A DNA stretch of 46,606 nucleotides from an uncultured Verrucomicrobiota bacterium (lineage in GTDB: Bacteria; Verrucomicrobiota; Verrucomicrobiia; Methylacidiphilales; UBA1321), in NCBI GenBank assembly GCA_903863295.1, contig CAIPBM010000160.1, forward strand, positions 1 through 46,606, in the 5' to 3' direction. Position 1 is the stretch's first letter, and each line of letters opens with the position of its first letter. The notes below the pieces were generated by a model. It did not search any database. It had not been told where the DNA came from and saw nothing but the letters and a program-made list of their open reading frames with translations. Positions 7,727-15,986 of the stretch are shown in pieces. Made by a program: the position numbers and the translations under genes.

Positions 7727-8248
7727 CTAAGACGACGCAACCGTCGCCGCCACCGGCACCGTCACATACGCCTGCGTCGCATCCTCAATCCCGCCCGCAA
7801 TCGCATTCAGCAAATCAACCGCCGACTTCGTATCGCCCGTCGCCAGCTTCGGATAGTAGGACGCATACAGCGCCGCAATCGCCGCCACAAACGGCGCATA
7901 ACTCGCATCCACCTGCGAACCCCCAAACGCCACCAGCGTCGCCTGCAACTGCGCCGGGCTCGGAAACGTCCCGCCCGAAAGCGAGTAGACCCCGTTCGCC
8001 GCCGCATACATCTCATTCGCCAATCGCGTCCGCGTCCCGCTCGATTTCACCGCGAAATCCAGCACCGCCCCCGTCGCCACCGCCGCGCCCGTCCGCACCA
8101 ACGGCAGAGCCGACTCCACCGCCGTTGCCGTCGAGGCACTCGTCGTCGTGGACGTCGTCACCGTCGTGCTGCCCGTTCCGCATCCCGTCATTCCCAACAC
8201 CAGGCCGATCAATCCGGCCCCCACTAAAAAGAGAGTTTTGTTTTTCAT
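7727..8248 (-). CDS. Predicted lipoprotein, unknown function (end of prophage block)
   Basis: The 173-residue protein begins M-K-N-K-T-L-F-L-V-G-A-G-L-I-G-L-V-L-G-M-T-G-C, a classic lipoprotein signal with lipobox L-G-M-T-G-C near residue 23. A Thr/Ser-rich linker (about 25-45) and an Ala-rich helical body follow. I do not recognise the family. It is the last gene of the leftward block and is separated from its neighbour by a repeat array. It could be a lysogenic-conversion (moron) gene or a host gene next to the prophage; I cannot decide. Confidence 0.68.
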   Translation of the reverse strand: MKNKTLFLVGAGLIGLVLGMTGCGTGSTTVTTSTTTSASTATAVESALPLVRTGAAVATGAVLDFAVKSSGTRTRLANEMYAAANGVYSLSGGTFPSPAQLQATLVAFGGSQVDASYAPFVAAIAALYASYYPKLATGDTKSAVDLLNAIAGGIEDATQAYVTVPVAATVASS

Positions 8249-8277
8249 AAAATAATTTCCAATGTTTGTGCCTTCTG

Positions 8278-8437
8278 TAGCCGTCGCGTAAGCGACTCCT
8301 TAAAAATCCGTCATCCTGAGCGGAGCGCAGCGGAGTTGTCTCTTGATCGTTGGGAACGATCAAGATCGAATCGCCGTAGGCGATCCCGTAGGGCTCGGAT
8401 TCGCGGGAGCGAATCGAGTCAACGACCTCTAACTATT
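8278..8437. repeat. Composite repeat G2 with a four-arm folded insert
   Basis: The GTCGCGTAAGCGAC / CATCCTGAGC module is interrupted by a set of hairpins enclosed by an outer stem: GTTGTCTC (8335-8342) pairs with GAGTCAAC (8416-8423; 7 of 8). Inside lie TTGATCGTT-GGG-AACGATCAA (8343-8363), ATCGCC-GTA-GGCGAT (8370-8384), CCC-GTA-GGG (8385-8393) and GATTCGC-GGGA-GCGAATC (8398-8415). The other module copies have only a short segment at this place. Confidence 0.85.
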
Positions 8438-8487
8438 CCTGCCTTCCCTCCGAAAAATCACCCACAACGACCACCCTACAACTTCCC

Positions 8488-8817
8488 CTAAGACTTTCCC
8501 TTCGGATCCTTCGGTAACCCCGTCAATCCATTCGCCGTCACATACGCCTGAACCTCCGCGTAACTATCCGCGCAATAAAGCCCGTTGATCGTTTCCGTAA
8601 TCCCAATCGAATAGACCAACGTCCGAATCTTCTTCGTCGTCACGTCATAAACCAACCGGTAGTAGCCCGGCGTCCGCGCGGGCGATACCTGCACCGGCAC
8701 ACTTTCCGCCCCGATCCTCAGCGTTGTCGCCGTGGTCGTAATTTGCGCCGCATCAAGCGGATTGCTCAGCCATAAAACAGCGGCCACTGCCGCCATGAGA
8801 GAATAAATATTTTTCAT
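8488..8817 (-). CDS. Small secreted protein, unknown function
   Basis: The 109-residue protein has an N-terminal signal peptide (M-K-N-I-Y-S-L-M-A-A-V-A-A-V-L-W-L-S-N-P-L-D-A-A) with likely cleavage near residue 24. The mature part is beta-rich, with Y-Y-R-L-V-Y-D-V-T-T-K-K. I do not recognise it. It starts 7 bp after the stop of the LRR-like secreted gene, so the two are probably co-transcribed. Signal peptides on phage tail genes are unusual, which favours a receptor, exclusion or moron role. Confidence 0.65.
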   Translation of the reverse strand: MKNIYSLMAAVAAVLWLSNPLDAAQITTTATTLRIGAESVPVQVSPARTPGYYRLVYDVTTKKIRTLVYSIGITETINGLYCADSYAEVQAYVTANGLTGLPKDPKGKS

Positions 8818-8823
8818 AAGAGT

Positions 8824-9579
8824 TTAATTGGTTGTGATGCTCCATCCCGCGCCCACGAGCAGCGCGATATCGCTCGCGCCGGTACTGTCCGGCACCGCAT
8901 TTGTCCCGCCCGAGAGGTCGAGCCCGCCATTCTGTCCCGGCACCGCCGTCTCCGCCGCCACGCAGGCGTTGAGCAGCGCGTCTTCACTCGCCTGCGTCAA
9001 CGCACAGCCCTGGAACGTCACCGCGTTCGCGTTCCACCCGATGATTCCCGTCGAGGTCCCGTCCCCCGGAACAATCGTCGTCAGCGTCGGGTTATTCGCA
9101 AAATCGAACATCGTGCCGTAACCAAGCGTGATCGCTCCACTGCTCAAATCCAGGGACGGAATCTGGTTCCCTGAGAAATTGAGATACGCATTCGTCGCCG
9201 GAACCGTCAAACTCGCCGCCGACGTGATCCCACATCCGCTCGCATTGATGGTGATGAGGCTCCCCGTGTAGGTCGTGATCGCGTGGAAAAGCGAATCCGC
9301 ATTGCCATTGAGAATCGGCAGCCCGGAAACCGTCACCGACGGATTGTAATACCCGTAATTCAGGTCGGTCAGGCCGCTAAAATCAACCGAGGCCGCATTG
9401 GTCGCATCGACAAGATCGTTCGACCCCGAAATCACCACCCGCAATCCCTGGCAATTGACCTCATGCCCCGTCACGCTCAACGCCGGAAGCTGCGCGATCC
9501 GCAAATCTGCATCGCTCGTCTGCGGCGTCGCCATCACCGGCACCATCAGCATCATCAAAAGGAAAATCACTTTGCTCAT
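8824..9579 (-). CDS. Secreted LRR-like repeat protein in the tail region
   Basis: The product has about 251 residues from the ATG at 9579, which overlaps the upstream TGA as ATGA. It starts with a signal peptide (M-S-K-V-I-F-L-L-M-M-L-M-V-P-V-M-A). The body has leucine-rich-like periodic strands (V-D-F-S-G-L-T-D-L-N; Y-L-N-F-S-G-N-Q-I-P-S-L-D-L-S-S; F-D-F-A-N-N-P-T-L-T-T-I; L-D-L-S-G-G), typical of solenoid binding proteins. By position (after the tail fibre-like gene) it could bind a receptor or partner protein. No enzyme motif is seen. Confidence 0.7.
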   Translation of the reverse strand: MSKVIFLLMMLMVPVMATPQTSDADLRIAQLPALSVTGHEVNCQGLRVVISGSNDLVDATNAASVDFSGLTDLNYGYYNPSVTVSGLPILNGNADSLFHAITTYTGSLITINASGCGITSAASLTVPATNAYLNFSGNQIPSLDLSSGAITLGYGTMFDFANNPTLTTIVPGDGTSTGIIGWNANAVTFQGCALTQASEDALLNACVAAETAVPGQNGGLDLSGGTNAVPDSTGASDIALLVGAGWSITTN

Positions 9580-10220
9580 TTGATACTCCATCCGTAACCC
9601 GGGCTGATATAAACCACGCTCAGTTTGTTTCCCGGTAACGACGCCGTGTAGTTCGACGTCCCGTTATTAATGTTCAATCCATTGCACGTCACCGTCACCG
9701 GGTTGGTGTTCCACGACAACTTGGCATCCGCGAGGTCAATCGTATCCATCGCCGTCGCCGATGCGGGCAACGTCACCGTCACCGCACCGCCGCTCGTGTC
9801 GACCTGATACTTGTGCCCCGCCACCGCCGTGAACGCCGCGCTCTTCAACTCCCACGCCGTCGCGCCACCACCACTCGCATTCACCGTCTGGTTCGGCCAC
9901 GCCCCCGTGATGGTCACGTTTGTTCCGGCCACCAATCCCGGCGCATTCGTCCCCGTCCCGCCATGACTGGTCGCCAGGACAAAACTCGCCGGGGGCGTGA
10001 ATCCGTTCGTCGCGACGACCGTATTGGCGTAGACATTCGTCGCCTGCACCGTCGCCGCATTCGTCAAACTAAAGCCATTAGCATTGATGTCCGACTTCTG
10101 CACGTCGCCGGTCGGGGTCAACCCCGCACCGCAAAGCAGCAGCATTGAACTCAATGCCAGGCTCAAAATCCCGGCGACCGTCGCGCCGGGCCATTTCGTT
10201 CTCTGCATAAATAATTTCAT
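9576..10220 (-). CDS. Tail-fibre-like protein with N-terminal signal/anchor segment
   Basis: The 214-residue protein has a hydrophobic N-terminus (A-T-V-A-G-I-L-S-L-A-L-S-S-M-L-L-L-C-G-A-G), possibly a lipobox (L-L-L-C). Asn/Thr/Ala-rich repeats follow (A-T-N-V-Y-A-N-T-V-V-A-T-N-G), then S-H-G-G-T-G-T-N-A, the collar motif often seen in phage fibres, and a beta-rich tail ending G-Y-G-W-S-I-K. The body matches fibre architecture; an export signal on it is odd. Its stop overlaps the next gene's start (ATGA). Confidence 0.68.
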   Translation of the reverse strand: MKLFMQRTKWPGATVAGILSLALSSMLLLCGAGLTPTGDVQKSDINANGFSLTNAATVQATNVYANTVVATNGFTPPASFVLATSHGGTGTNAPGLVAGTNVTITGAWPNQTVNASGGGATAWELKSAAFTAVAGHKYQVDTSGGAVTVTLPASATAMDTIDLADAKLSWNTNPVTVTCNGLNINNGTSNYTASLPGNKLSVVYISPGYGWSIK

Positions 10221-10260
10221 AACTTCCCATCAGTCCTATCCGCCCTAATTGACCTATCCC

Positions 10261-10977
10261 TCACGTCCACTCCTCCGCCACGGTCAACGTCCCGGAAAAA
10301 CTCCGCGTCTCCGCCGGGTCCGATCCACTCGCCGGGGCCAGCGCCGTGCAATAAACCGGCACCGACGTCCCAAAGAACGACATCGTCCCGATCTCCGTCG
10401 TGCTCACGCCATCCGGCAACGTCGTACAGTCATAGGCAATCTCCAGTTCACCGCCCGAATCGAGATCAACCGTGTTCGACACCGAGCACGAGATGCTCAT
10501 CGCCGGCCACCAGAGCCCGTCGTACTCAATCACCGGATCGGGCGCAAAAAACTCCGGGTAAAACAAATTCACCTGCAGGTTGAATAGCGCACCCGGATTC
10601 GTCCCGGCGCCATCCGGACCGCTCGCCGTGATCGTCCCTGAGCCCGGCACCACTTGCCGCATCCCGCGACCCGTCACCAGGTCGCCCGGCCCCACCGGCG
10701 TGAATCCATCCAGGCTGCCGTAATTGTTCGTCCCCACCACTGCGTTACGCGGCGGTAAAAATCCATCCACGCTCAGCGCCTGCGCCACTTCCCCCAGCAC
10801 CCCATGGCCCAAAGCCGTCAGTCGATAATTCTTCGCCCGCCAATAAATCTGCAACGCCCGGTCCAAGCTGAACCCCGCCGGATAAACCGTTTGCGCCCCC
10901 ACACTCGCGGCAAACGAAGCATCCTTCCTCGGCACCAAAAACGGAAAAAACGTCCCCGCAACAAAACTCATTCTCAA
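10261..10977 (-). CDS. Prophage tail-region protein, unknown
   Basis: The 238-residue protein has no signal peptide. The N-terminal part has R-A-L-Q-I-Y-W-R-A-K-N-Y-R-L-T-A-L-G-H-G; the C-terminal half is beta-rich and aromatic (Y-P-E-F-F-A-P-D-P-V-I-E-Y-D-G-L-W-W-P) with two or three Cys. I do not recognise the family. It sits between the 719-residue tail protein and the fibre-like protein, so a baseplate or fibre-support role is likely. ATG at 10971 is an equally good start. Confidence 0.66.
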   Translation of the reverse strand: MRMSFVAGTFFPFLVPRKDASFAASVGAQTVYPAGFSLDRALQIYWRAKNYRLTALGHGVLGEVAQALSVDGFLPPRNAVVGTNNYGSLDGFTPVGPGDLVTGRGMRQVVPGSGTITASGPDGAGTNPGALFNLQVNLFYPEFFAPDPVIEYDGLWWPAMSISCSVSNTVDLDSGGELEIAYDCTTLPDGVSTTEIGTMSFFGTSVPVYCTALAPASGSDPAETRSFSGTLTVAEEWT

Positions 10978-11121
10978 GTCACGTCCCCCCTATAGCGGCG
11001 CTCTATGAGCGTCGCCTCGGTGATCTTCGACTCATACCTCATCTCCCCAATCCTTCCCTTCATGTCTTTCATGATTTCATGTCTTCCTGTTAAAAAATCC
11101 TTCGGACCTCATTCCATCCCC

Positions 11122-13281
11122 TCAAACCAAAGGCCCATGATGCGGAAACGGAAACACCGCCGGTAATCCGTTAAACACCACGTTCTGCAACAACACATTC
11201 GCCGAGACACACTGGATGATCTTCGCGCTCACCGGCGCATCGCTCGGCCCTCCCGTGATCACCGTCCCATCCAGCGCCGACGTCGCCGCCGCCAGATAAC
11301 CGATCAGCAAATAGGTCGTCGTCAATACCTGGTCCGGATCCGTCCCCGTGTAGACAAACGGATCCGGAAACCCACTCCACCCGCCCGACCCCGACCCAAT
11401 CGAAGCCGCCGTCACCGCATAATCGCTGAAGTCCACCTCCAGCCAAATCTGCGTCCCGACCGACACCGCAATGGCCGTCCCCAATCCCGTGATCGCCACC
11501 GTGTCATTCACCGTCAGCGATTGCTGCAAAAACGAGTTCACATTCACCGTCACCTTCAGCCCCGAGACATCCGACGCATCCAGCAATTCAAACGGCTTGT
11601 TCAATTCCGGTGCACCTCCCGCCGTGGGCCGGTACATCGAATCCGAGCGCGGCACCTGCTCCCCGCCCTGCACCTTCGCCGCGTTTCCGCTCCCGGAACC
11701 AGTCGTCCGCTCGCTCAGCCGGTACGAAATCCGCCGCTGCCGGTTCACCCGCAGCAACGCCGACAACTCCGCATGCCCCAGGTGCTTCGCCGGGCCCACC
11801 GTGATCGTTGTCTGCCCCAGATCGACCTTCTCCTCCATCCGCTGAATCTGCGCCGCCATCGTCTCCCACTCCGTCCGCCCGCCGCTCAAATTCAGCAGCA
11901 CCCCCGGTGCCCCTACGCTTGAGCATTCCTCCTCGGTCAACTCTAGCACGCCATCATATTGCAGCACCCCCGCCGCATCCAGCAGCGCCTGCGCCAGCCC
12001 GTCCGGAATCGCCTCCGCCTCCGTCGCCGAGGTCAATCGGCTGTAGGTCTGCGTCTCCGCATTCGTCCCCATCACCCGTGTGTAAACCACCCGCTGATTC
12101 GTCGCGCCAAACACCGCGCTCGATTCGTCCGTCGCCGCGCCCGTGTATTGCAACGTCGCCTGCACCCGCAACGGCGCCGCGTATAAATCCATCCACGACG
12201 CCACCGATCCCTCCAGCAATTCATTCGGCACATTCGACAATGTGATTCCCGGATAGTTATCCGGATTCTCCATCGTCACCGTCTGGGTGCCCGACACCAC
12301 CGTCAGGTCCGCATCCGCAAAATCGCCCAGCCACGCAAACTTCCCCTTCCACCATGCGATCACCCCCGTCGCCGAATCACTCGCCGGGATCAACGCCGTC
12401 CCCACCTTCTGCTTCTGGTACGTCGCCCGCGCTCCCGCCAAGTCGAGCGTCATCACCAGCGCACCCAGCTCGTCGCCCGTCGCCGTCGGGGGCGCAGCCT
12501 GCACCGTCAGTGACGTAAACGTGTCGTGGTCGATATCGTTCGTCTGCTCAAATTTCAAAATCACCGCCGGAACCTGCAAGTCATGCCGCGGCGTCAACTC
12601 CAACCCCGAGACCGGCGCGCCATAAGCCGACAACGTCAACGCCGCCGCATCCGCTCGCCGCAAAATCGAAAGCGTCGGATAGGGCACCGTCGTGTAATCG
12701 AACGCCGCCACTGCATCCGGCGTCCAGCGCAGGAAATAGCGGATCACCTCCGCGCACGACCAATCGAGCGCTTCCGCATACGGTGCCAGCGCATCCGGCG
12801 TGATCGCGCCCACCGTGATCGGTACCCCACGCGCCGTCGCGTACGCCAGCACTTCCGCGATGGCCGCGCCCGTCGCCAGCTTCGTCCCGTCGCTTTTCTG
12901 CCCCAGGATCAACCGGCTCTTGTTCGTCGACACCAGCGTTGTATCCGTCCCATTCGTCGTCTGCCAGACCTGTTGAAAAACCAAATTCTCCAGGTACCAC
13001 CACGGCCCCGCCAGGCGATAAAGTTGATCCTCCGCGCGCGCCGACGCCCGTCCCGGAACCTCAATCACCCGCCCGTAAAACCACGGCATCCCGCTCCGAA
13101 AAAGCTGCACCGTCGAGCCATACGCAAATAACGAATCCGCATCGCTCGCCCGCCCATCCGCGAGAAACGTCACCAGGTCCGACCGCTGATTGATCCGGTC
13201 CCGCGTCAAATCACGCAGCCCCCAATCCGTCAGAGTCTTCTCCACGCCATTCGCATCCCGCAACGTCCACGCCAGGCTCAT
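11122..13281 (-). CDS. Large prophage tail/baseplate protein
   Basis: At 719 residues it is the largest tail-region product. It opens like baseplate hub/tail-associated proteins (W-T-L-R-D-A-N-G-V-E-K-T-L-T-D-W-G-L), followed by L-F-A-Y-G-S-T-V-Q-L-F-R-S-G-M-P-W-F-Y-G-R-V, a strand pair typical of gpD/hub domains. The last third is beta-rich and may contact the fibre. No peptidase or lysozyme motif is seen. It is coupled to the preceding gene by ATGA (13278-13281). It is far too short and not helical enough for a tape measure, which I do not find in the block. Confidence 0.72.
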   Translation of the reverse strand: MSLAWTLRDANGVEKTLTDWGLRDLTRDRINQRSDLVTFLADGRASDADSLFAYGSTVQLFRSGMPWFYGRVIEVPGRASARAEDQLYRLAGPWWYLENLVFQQVWQTTNGTDTTLVSTNKSRLILGQKSDGTKLATGAAIAEVLAYATARGVPITVGAITPDALAPYAEALDWSCAEVIRYFLRWTPDAVAAFDYTTVPYPTLSILRRADAAALTLSAYGAPVSGLELTPRHDLQVPAVILKFEQTNDIDHDTFTSLTVQAAPPTATGDELGALVMTLDLAGARATYQKQKVGTALIPASDSATGVIAWWKGKFAWLGDFADADLTVVSGTQTVTMENPDNYPGITLSNVPNELLEGSVASWMDLYAAPLRVQATLQYTGAATDESSAVFGATNQRVVYTRVMGTNAETQTYSRLTSATEAEAIPDGLAQALLDAAGVLQYDGVLELTEEECSSVGAPGVLLNLSGGRTEWETMAAQIQRMEEKVDLGQTTITVGPAKHLGHAELSALLRVNRQRRISYRLSERTTGSGSGNAAKVQGGEQVPRSDSMYRPTAGGAPELNKPFELLDASDVSGLKVTVNVNSFLQQSLTVNDTVAITGLGTAIAVSVGTQIWLEVDFSDYAVTAASIGSGSGGWSGFPDPFVYTGTDPDQVLTTTYLLIGYLAAATSALDGTVITGGPSDAPVSAKIIQCVSANVLLQNVVFNGLPAVFPFPHHGPLV

Positions 13282-13682
13282 ATCACCACCAGGTAATCCA
13301 GCTTGTACGTCTCCGAATCCGTCGCCGTCGAAAGATCCACCGTAAATCCCCCCGACGAAATCGAATCATCCCGCACCGTCGCGAAAAGATTCAGCCCGCC
13401 CGTCGCCTTCCTCACCGTCACCAGCACCTGGGCCGGCACCGCGGGCAGTCCCAGACCCGTCACCGTCACCGAATTCACCCCGGAACCCATCGTCTGCGTC
13501 CCGCGAAATTTCTGCACATAGCCAACCGCTGAGCCGCCGCCCACAAAGAGCCCGCCCGCCGTCGCCCCATCGCCAATAAAAAGTTGTTTGTTATCCGTCG
13601 TGAAAAGCGGTTCCCCCGCATCCGGCACAATCGCCGTCCGCTGAGACTCCAGCCCCCGCCGAACCTGAATTTTCTGAGCCAT
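13278..13682 (-). CDS. Tail protein with tropism-determinant-type N-terminus
   Basis: The 134-residue protein begins M-A-Q-K-I-Q-V-R-R-G-L-E-S-Q-R-T, then E-P-L-F-T-T-D-N-K-Q-L-F-I-G-D-G-A-T-A-G-G. This is the R-R-G..G-E-x..x-x-L-x-I-G-D-G pattern of the N-terminal domain of phage fibres and the major tropism determinant. The rest is a small beta domain ending in Y-L-V-V-I. A good ribosome site (AGGAAAC) precedes it, directly after repeat G3. Probably links a fibre to the baseplate. Confidence 0.75.
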   Translation of the reverse strand: MAQKIQVRRGLESQRTAIVPDAGEPLFTTDNKQLFIGDGATAGGLFVGGGSAVGYVQKFRGTQTMGSGVNSVTVTGLGLPAVPAQVLVTVRKATGGLNLFATVRDDSISSGGFTVDLSTATDSETYKLDYLVVI

Positions 13683-13695
13683 AAATGTTTCCTGT

Positions 13696-13768
13696 GTCGC
13701 GTAAGCGACCCTTTAAAAATCCGTCATCCTGAACGAAGCGAAGCGGAGTTGAAGGACCTCTAACTATT
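13696..13768. repeat. Composite repeat G3
   Basis: GTCGC-GTAA-GCGAC hairpin, linker CCTTTAAAAATCCGT, CATCCTGAAC module and GGACCTCTAACTATT. It fills the 126-bp gap between two tail genes, in the same orientation as the other prophage copies. Confidence 0.85.
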
Positions 13769-13808
13769 CGTCCCCTGCCTCCCTTGTCCCTGCAACTTGA
13801 TCGCCACC

Positions 13809-14360
13809 TTATCCCCACCCGCCCCCATCCAAATCCATCCCCGCCGGAACCAACGCATCCGCCAAATTCCCCCCATCCACACTCCCGCCCTGCGCATAGA
13901 CATACCCCGTCCCAAACCCCGCCCCATCCACACCACCCGCCACCGTCGGCGAAAGCGCGTTGATCACTCCGCCCCGCAACACAAACACCGTGTCCGTCCG
14001 CGTCCCGTGAAACACCGACTCCGGCATCTCCTCCAGCACCGCCGCAAACGCGCACGTCAACGGCAACTCCCCATACGCCCCGCAAATCAGCATCGCCGTT
14101 CCGGAAGTCGGCAGCGACCCAAACGCCGTCAGAACAAATGCCGCCGCCTCCGCGACGCTCGCGTGTTGCCGAGTCACCGTGAACTGCAGCCGGTTCACCA
14201 CATTCCCCCGCGCCAGCGGCTGCGCCGCCACCGCCCGCAAAAACTGCGCGTCCTGCACCACCTGCCGCCCGTTCAGCCGCACCTCATGCGCGTCCGTCCA
14301 GGCATGCAAATCCGCCACGCCATCATTCGTCAGCCAAACATTGTTCAAAGAAATTCGCAT
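13809..14360 (-). CDS. Prophage tail protein, unknown
   Basis: The 183-residue protein starts M-R-I-S-L-N-N-V-W-L-T-N-D-G-V-A-D-L-H-A-W. It has a middle section with V-V-N-R-L-Q-F-T-V-T-R-Q-H-A-S-V-A-E-A-A-A-F-V and a Gly-rich C-terminus. The spacing of strands resembles small tail-tube or tail-completion proteins, but I cannot name a family. A family B repeat separates it from the upstream gene. Confidence 0.68.
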   Translation of the reverse strand: MRISLNNVWLTNDGVADLHAWTDAHEVRLNGRQVVQDAQFLRAVAAQPLARGNVVNRLQFTVTRQHASVAEAAAFVLTAFGSLPTSGTAMLICGAYGELPLTCAFAAVLEEMPESVFHGTRTDTVFVLRGGVINALSPTVAGGVDGAGFGTGYVYAQGGSVDGGNLADALVPAGMDLDGGGWG

Positions 14361-14370
14361 AGTATTGAAA

Positions 14371-14457
14371 GCTGAGAACCACGAACTAAGAGCTGAGAAG
14401 TTTGAATAAAACTCTTCGTTCTAAGTTCTTAGTTCGTCGCTCTAAGTTCCCAGTTCC
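14371..14457. repeat. Family B inverted element (B1)
   Basis: A left arm of GAACTAAGAGCTGAGAAG type (14371-14400) faces a right arm of CGTTCTAAGTTCTTAG type (14417-14457), giving an imperfect hairpin of heptad-like units. The right arm contains the TAG stop (14442-14444) and last codons of the next gene. Confidence 0.85.
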
Positions 14458-15350
14458 ACCATCCCCTCCATCTCCACCCGATCCCCCACAAACATCAATT
14501 CCCCAACCCGTCCCCGCACCGCATCAAACACCAAATCCCCGCGCACCATCTGCGCCAGCGGTAACCGCACCGAAAGATGCTCCCCCGCAATCTCCAGCGG
14601 AAACGCCCCCGCCGAAAGCAACCGCCCCGGCCAAGCCCCCTGCACCTGCAACGCGCCAAAGACATCCGCCTCACCCGGCCCGCCTGGCGAACTCGGCATA
14701 AATCGCACCTCCACCGCCAGCCGCTCCAGCGTCAAATCCAGCAACGCATTCGCATCGGAAATCACCGGCTTCGTCGTCAGCTCAAAATGAATCTTCACCC
14801 CATCCCGCGACCGCAAGTTCAGCCACGGCGCCCCGCCCCAGCTCACCGCAAAATCATCCGCCAGCTGCGGCGTCCCGCCCGGCGCCACCGGAACCTCCGC
14901 GATGTCAATTGACACCACCCGGTTCATGGCCGACACCGGCATCGACCTCGCGCCCAGCGCCAGGAACGTCACCGCTCCCGCCACCGGCCCGCGCGTCGTC
15001 AGGTGCAAGTCCGGCATCGCCATCACCGCCACCGCCGCAAACGTCAGCCGTACCCCATTCGCCGCAATCAACACCAGCGGCGCATCCTCCGTCCCAAACA
15101 GCGACGCGCCCGCCTCCCCGCCCAGCCAGGGAAACAGCGCCATCAAATCCGCGAATGGCGCCGACGGCGTAAACTTGATCGTCACCGGTGCCTCGATGAC
15201 CGACTCATCCAGCCACCCGTTCGCATCCGATTCCACCTCATCCAGCTCCAGCGCCGGCGACACCAAAATTCCGTCCTGGGCAAAAAACGTTCGCCCGCCA
15301 AAAATCGCCGCCGCCGGCCCCGCCAATAAAGTTGTTCGTGTTACTCCCAT
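14442..15350 (-). CDS. Prophage structural protein, probably tail tube-like
   Basis: The 302-residue protein begins M-G-V-T-R-T-T-L-L-A-G-P-A-A-A-I-F-G-G-R-T-F-F-A-Q-D-G-I. Two similar halves are suggested: V-T-I-K-F-T-P-S-A-P-F near 55 and V-E-V-R-F-M-P-S-S-P-G-G-P near 210, consistent with duplicated beta domains as in tail tube proteins. No named family is certain. The C-terminal E-L-G-T and the stop codon are supplied by repeat B1, so the original end has been replaced or trimmed. Confidence 0.68.
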   Translation of the reverse strand: MGVTRTTLLAGPAAAIFGGRTFFAQDGILVSPALELDEVESDANGWLDESVIEAPVTIKFTPSAPFADLMALFPWLGGEAGASLFGTEDAPLVLIAANGVRLTFAAVAVMAMPDLHLTTRGPVAGAVTFLALGARSMPVSAMNRVVSIDIAEVPVAPGGTPQLADDFAVSWGGAPWLNLRSRDGVKIHFELTTKPVISDANALLDLTLERLAVEVRFMPSSPGGPGEADVFGALQVQGAWPGRLLSAGAFPLEIAGEHLSVRLPLAQMVRGDLVFDAVRGRVGELMFVGDRVEMEGMVELGT

Positions 15351-15360
15351 TTTGCCTTTC

Positions 15361-15560
15361 TGTAGCGGCGGTCTATGACCGCCGTTGCCTTTGAGGTAGC
15401 CGTCGCACTCCGTGCGACGGGTCGCGTCAGCGACTCTTTAAAAATCCGTCATCCTGAGCGCAGTCCCGCGTAGCGGGACGTAGTCGAAGGACCTCTAACT
15501 ATTTGCCCCCTGCTTCGCCTCGTTCCCAAGTTGCACTTGGGAACGCCCTTGTCCCCGCTC
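15361..15560. repeat. Longest composite repeat array (H, K/S, G4, A3)
   Basis: All modules appear in order: H (TGTAGCGGCGGTCTATGACC), a CCGTCGCAC-TCC-GTGCGACGG hairpin, GTCGCGTCAGCGAC, CATCCTGAGC with an extra GTCCCGC-GTA-GCGGGAC hairpin, GGACCTCTAACTATT (to 15503), then palindrome A3 (15521-15545). It lies just before the rightward membrane gene at 15583. Confidence 0.88.
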
Positions 15561-15582
15561 ACATCCCGGCATACCCTCCCTC

Positions 15583-15975
15583 ATGGCCAGCATGCCGGGA
15601 ACTCCTCGCCATGAAGTCCCCGCGCCGTCTCTCGAAGTCCGCCTCATCTGGTGGTTCACAATTTATTTTTCCGGCCTTATCCCCCTCGTGGTCCGCGCTT
15701 TCGAAAACGAGTTCAATCTCCTCGTCCCGATTTTCTTTCCTCTGCCGCTCGGCTTTATTTTTGTTCCCATCCTCAACGCTCTCCCCGAAATCGTGGGCCA
15801 AATCCTGATCATCCCCCTCTATTTCGCCGGATTCGCTTTTTATGGCTGGCACCTCTACGCCACACTCAAAGCCCCCACCCGCCGTCGCTTCGATTGGCTG
15901 CTCCTCATGCTCGTCATCGCCGTACTGGCCAACCAATTCCTCATGTGGAGCATGGCCACCAGCATTCACATGTAA
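15583..15975 (+). CDS. Small integral membrane protein on the opposite strand within the prophage
   Basis: The 130-residue protein has a short polar N-terminus and about four hydrophobic segments: L-I-W-W-F-T-I-Y-F-S-G-L-I-P-L-V-V; L-L-V-P-I-F-F-P-L-P-L-G-F-I-F-V-P-I-L; I-L-I-I-P-L-Y-F-A-G-F-A-F-Y-G-W; and L-L-L-M-L-V-I-A-V-L-A-N-Q-F-L-M-W. I do not recognise it. It runs against all neighbouring phage genes and is bracketed by two copies of palindrome A in the same orientation (15521-15545 and 15987-16011). No clear ribosome site. The overlapping leftward frame is charged and repeat-derived, so I prefer this one. Confidence 0.62.
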   Translation: MASMPGTPRHEVPAPSLEVRLIWWFTIYFSGLIPLVVRAFENEFNLLVPIFFPLPLGFIFVPILNALPEIVGQILIIPLYFAGFAFYGWHLYATLKAPTRRRFDWLLLMLVIAVLANQFLMWSMATSIHM

Positions 15976-15986
15976 GGGATTTCCCT

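Noticed and set aside
8335-8423. A tRNA gene, because of the cloverleaf-like folding
   Set aside because: Stem lengths, absence of TTC-type loop and CCA/anticodon arm features do not fit a tRNA.
11122-13281. Tail tape-measure protein
   Set aside because: The 719-residue product is beta-rich with hub-like motifs and lacks long helical repeats and membrane segments.
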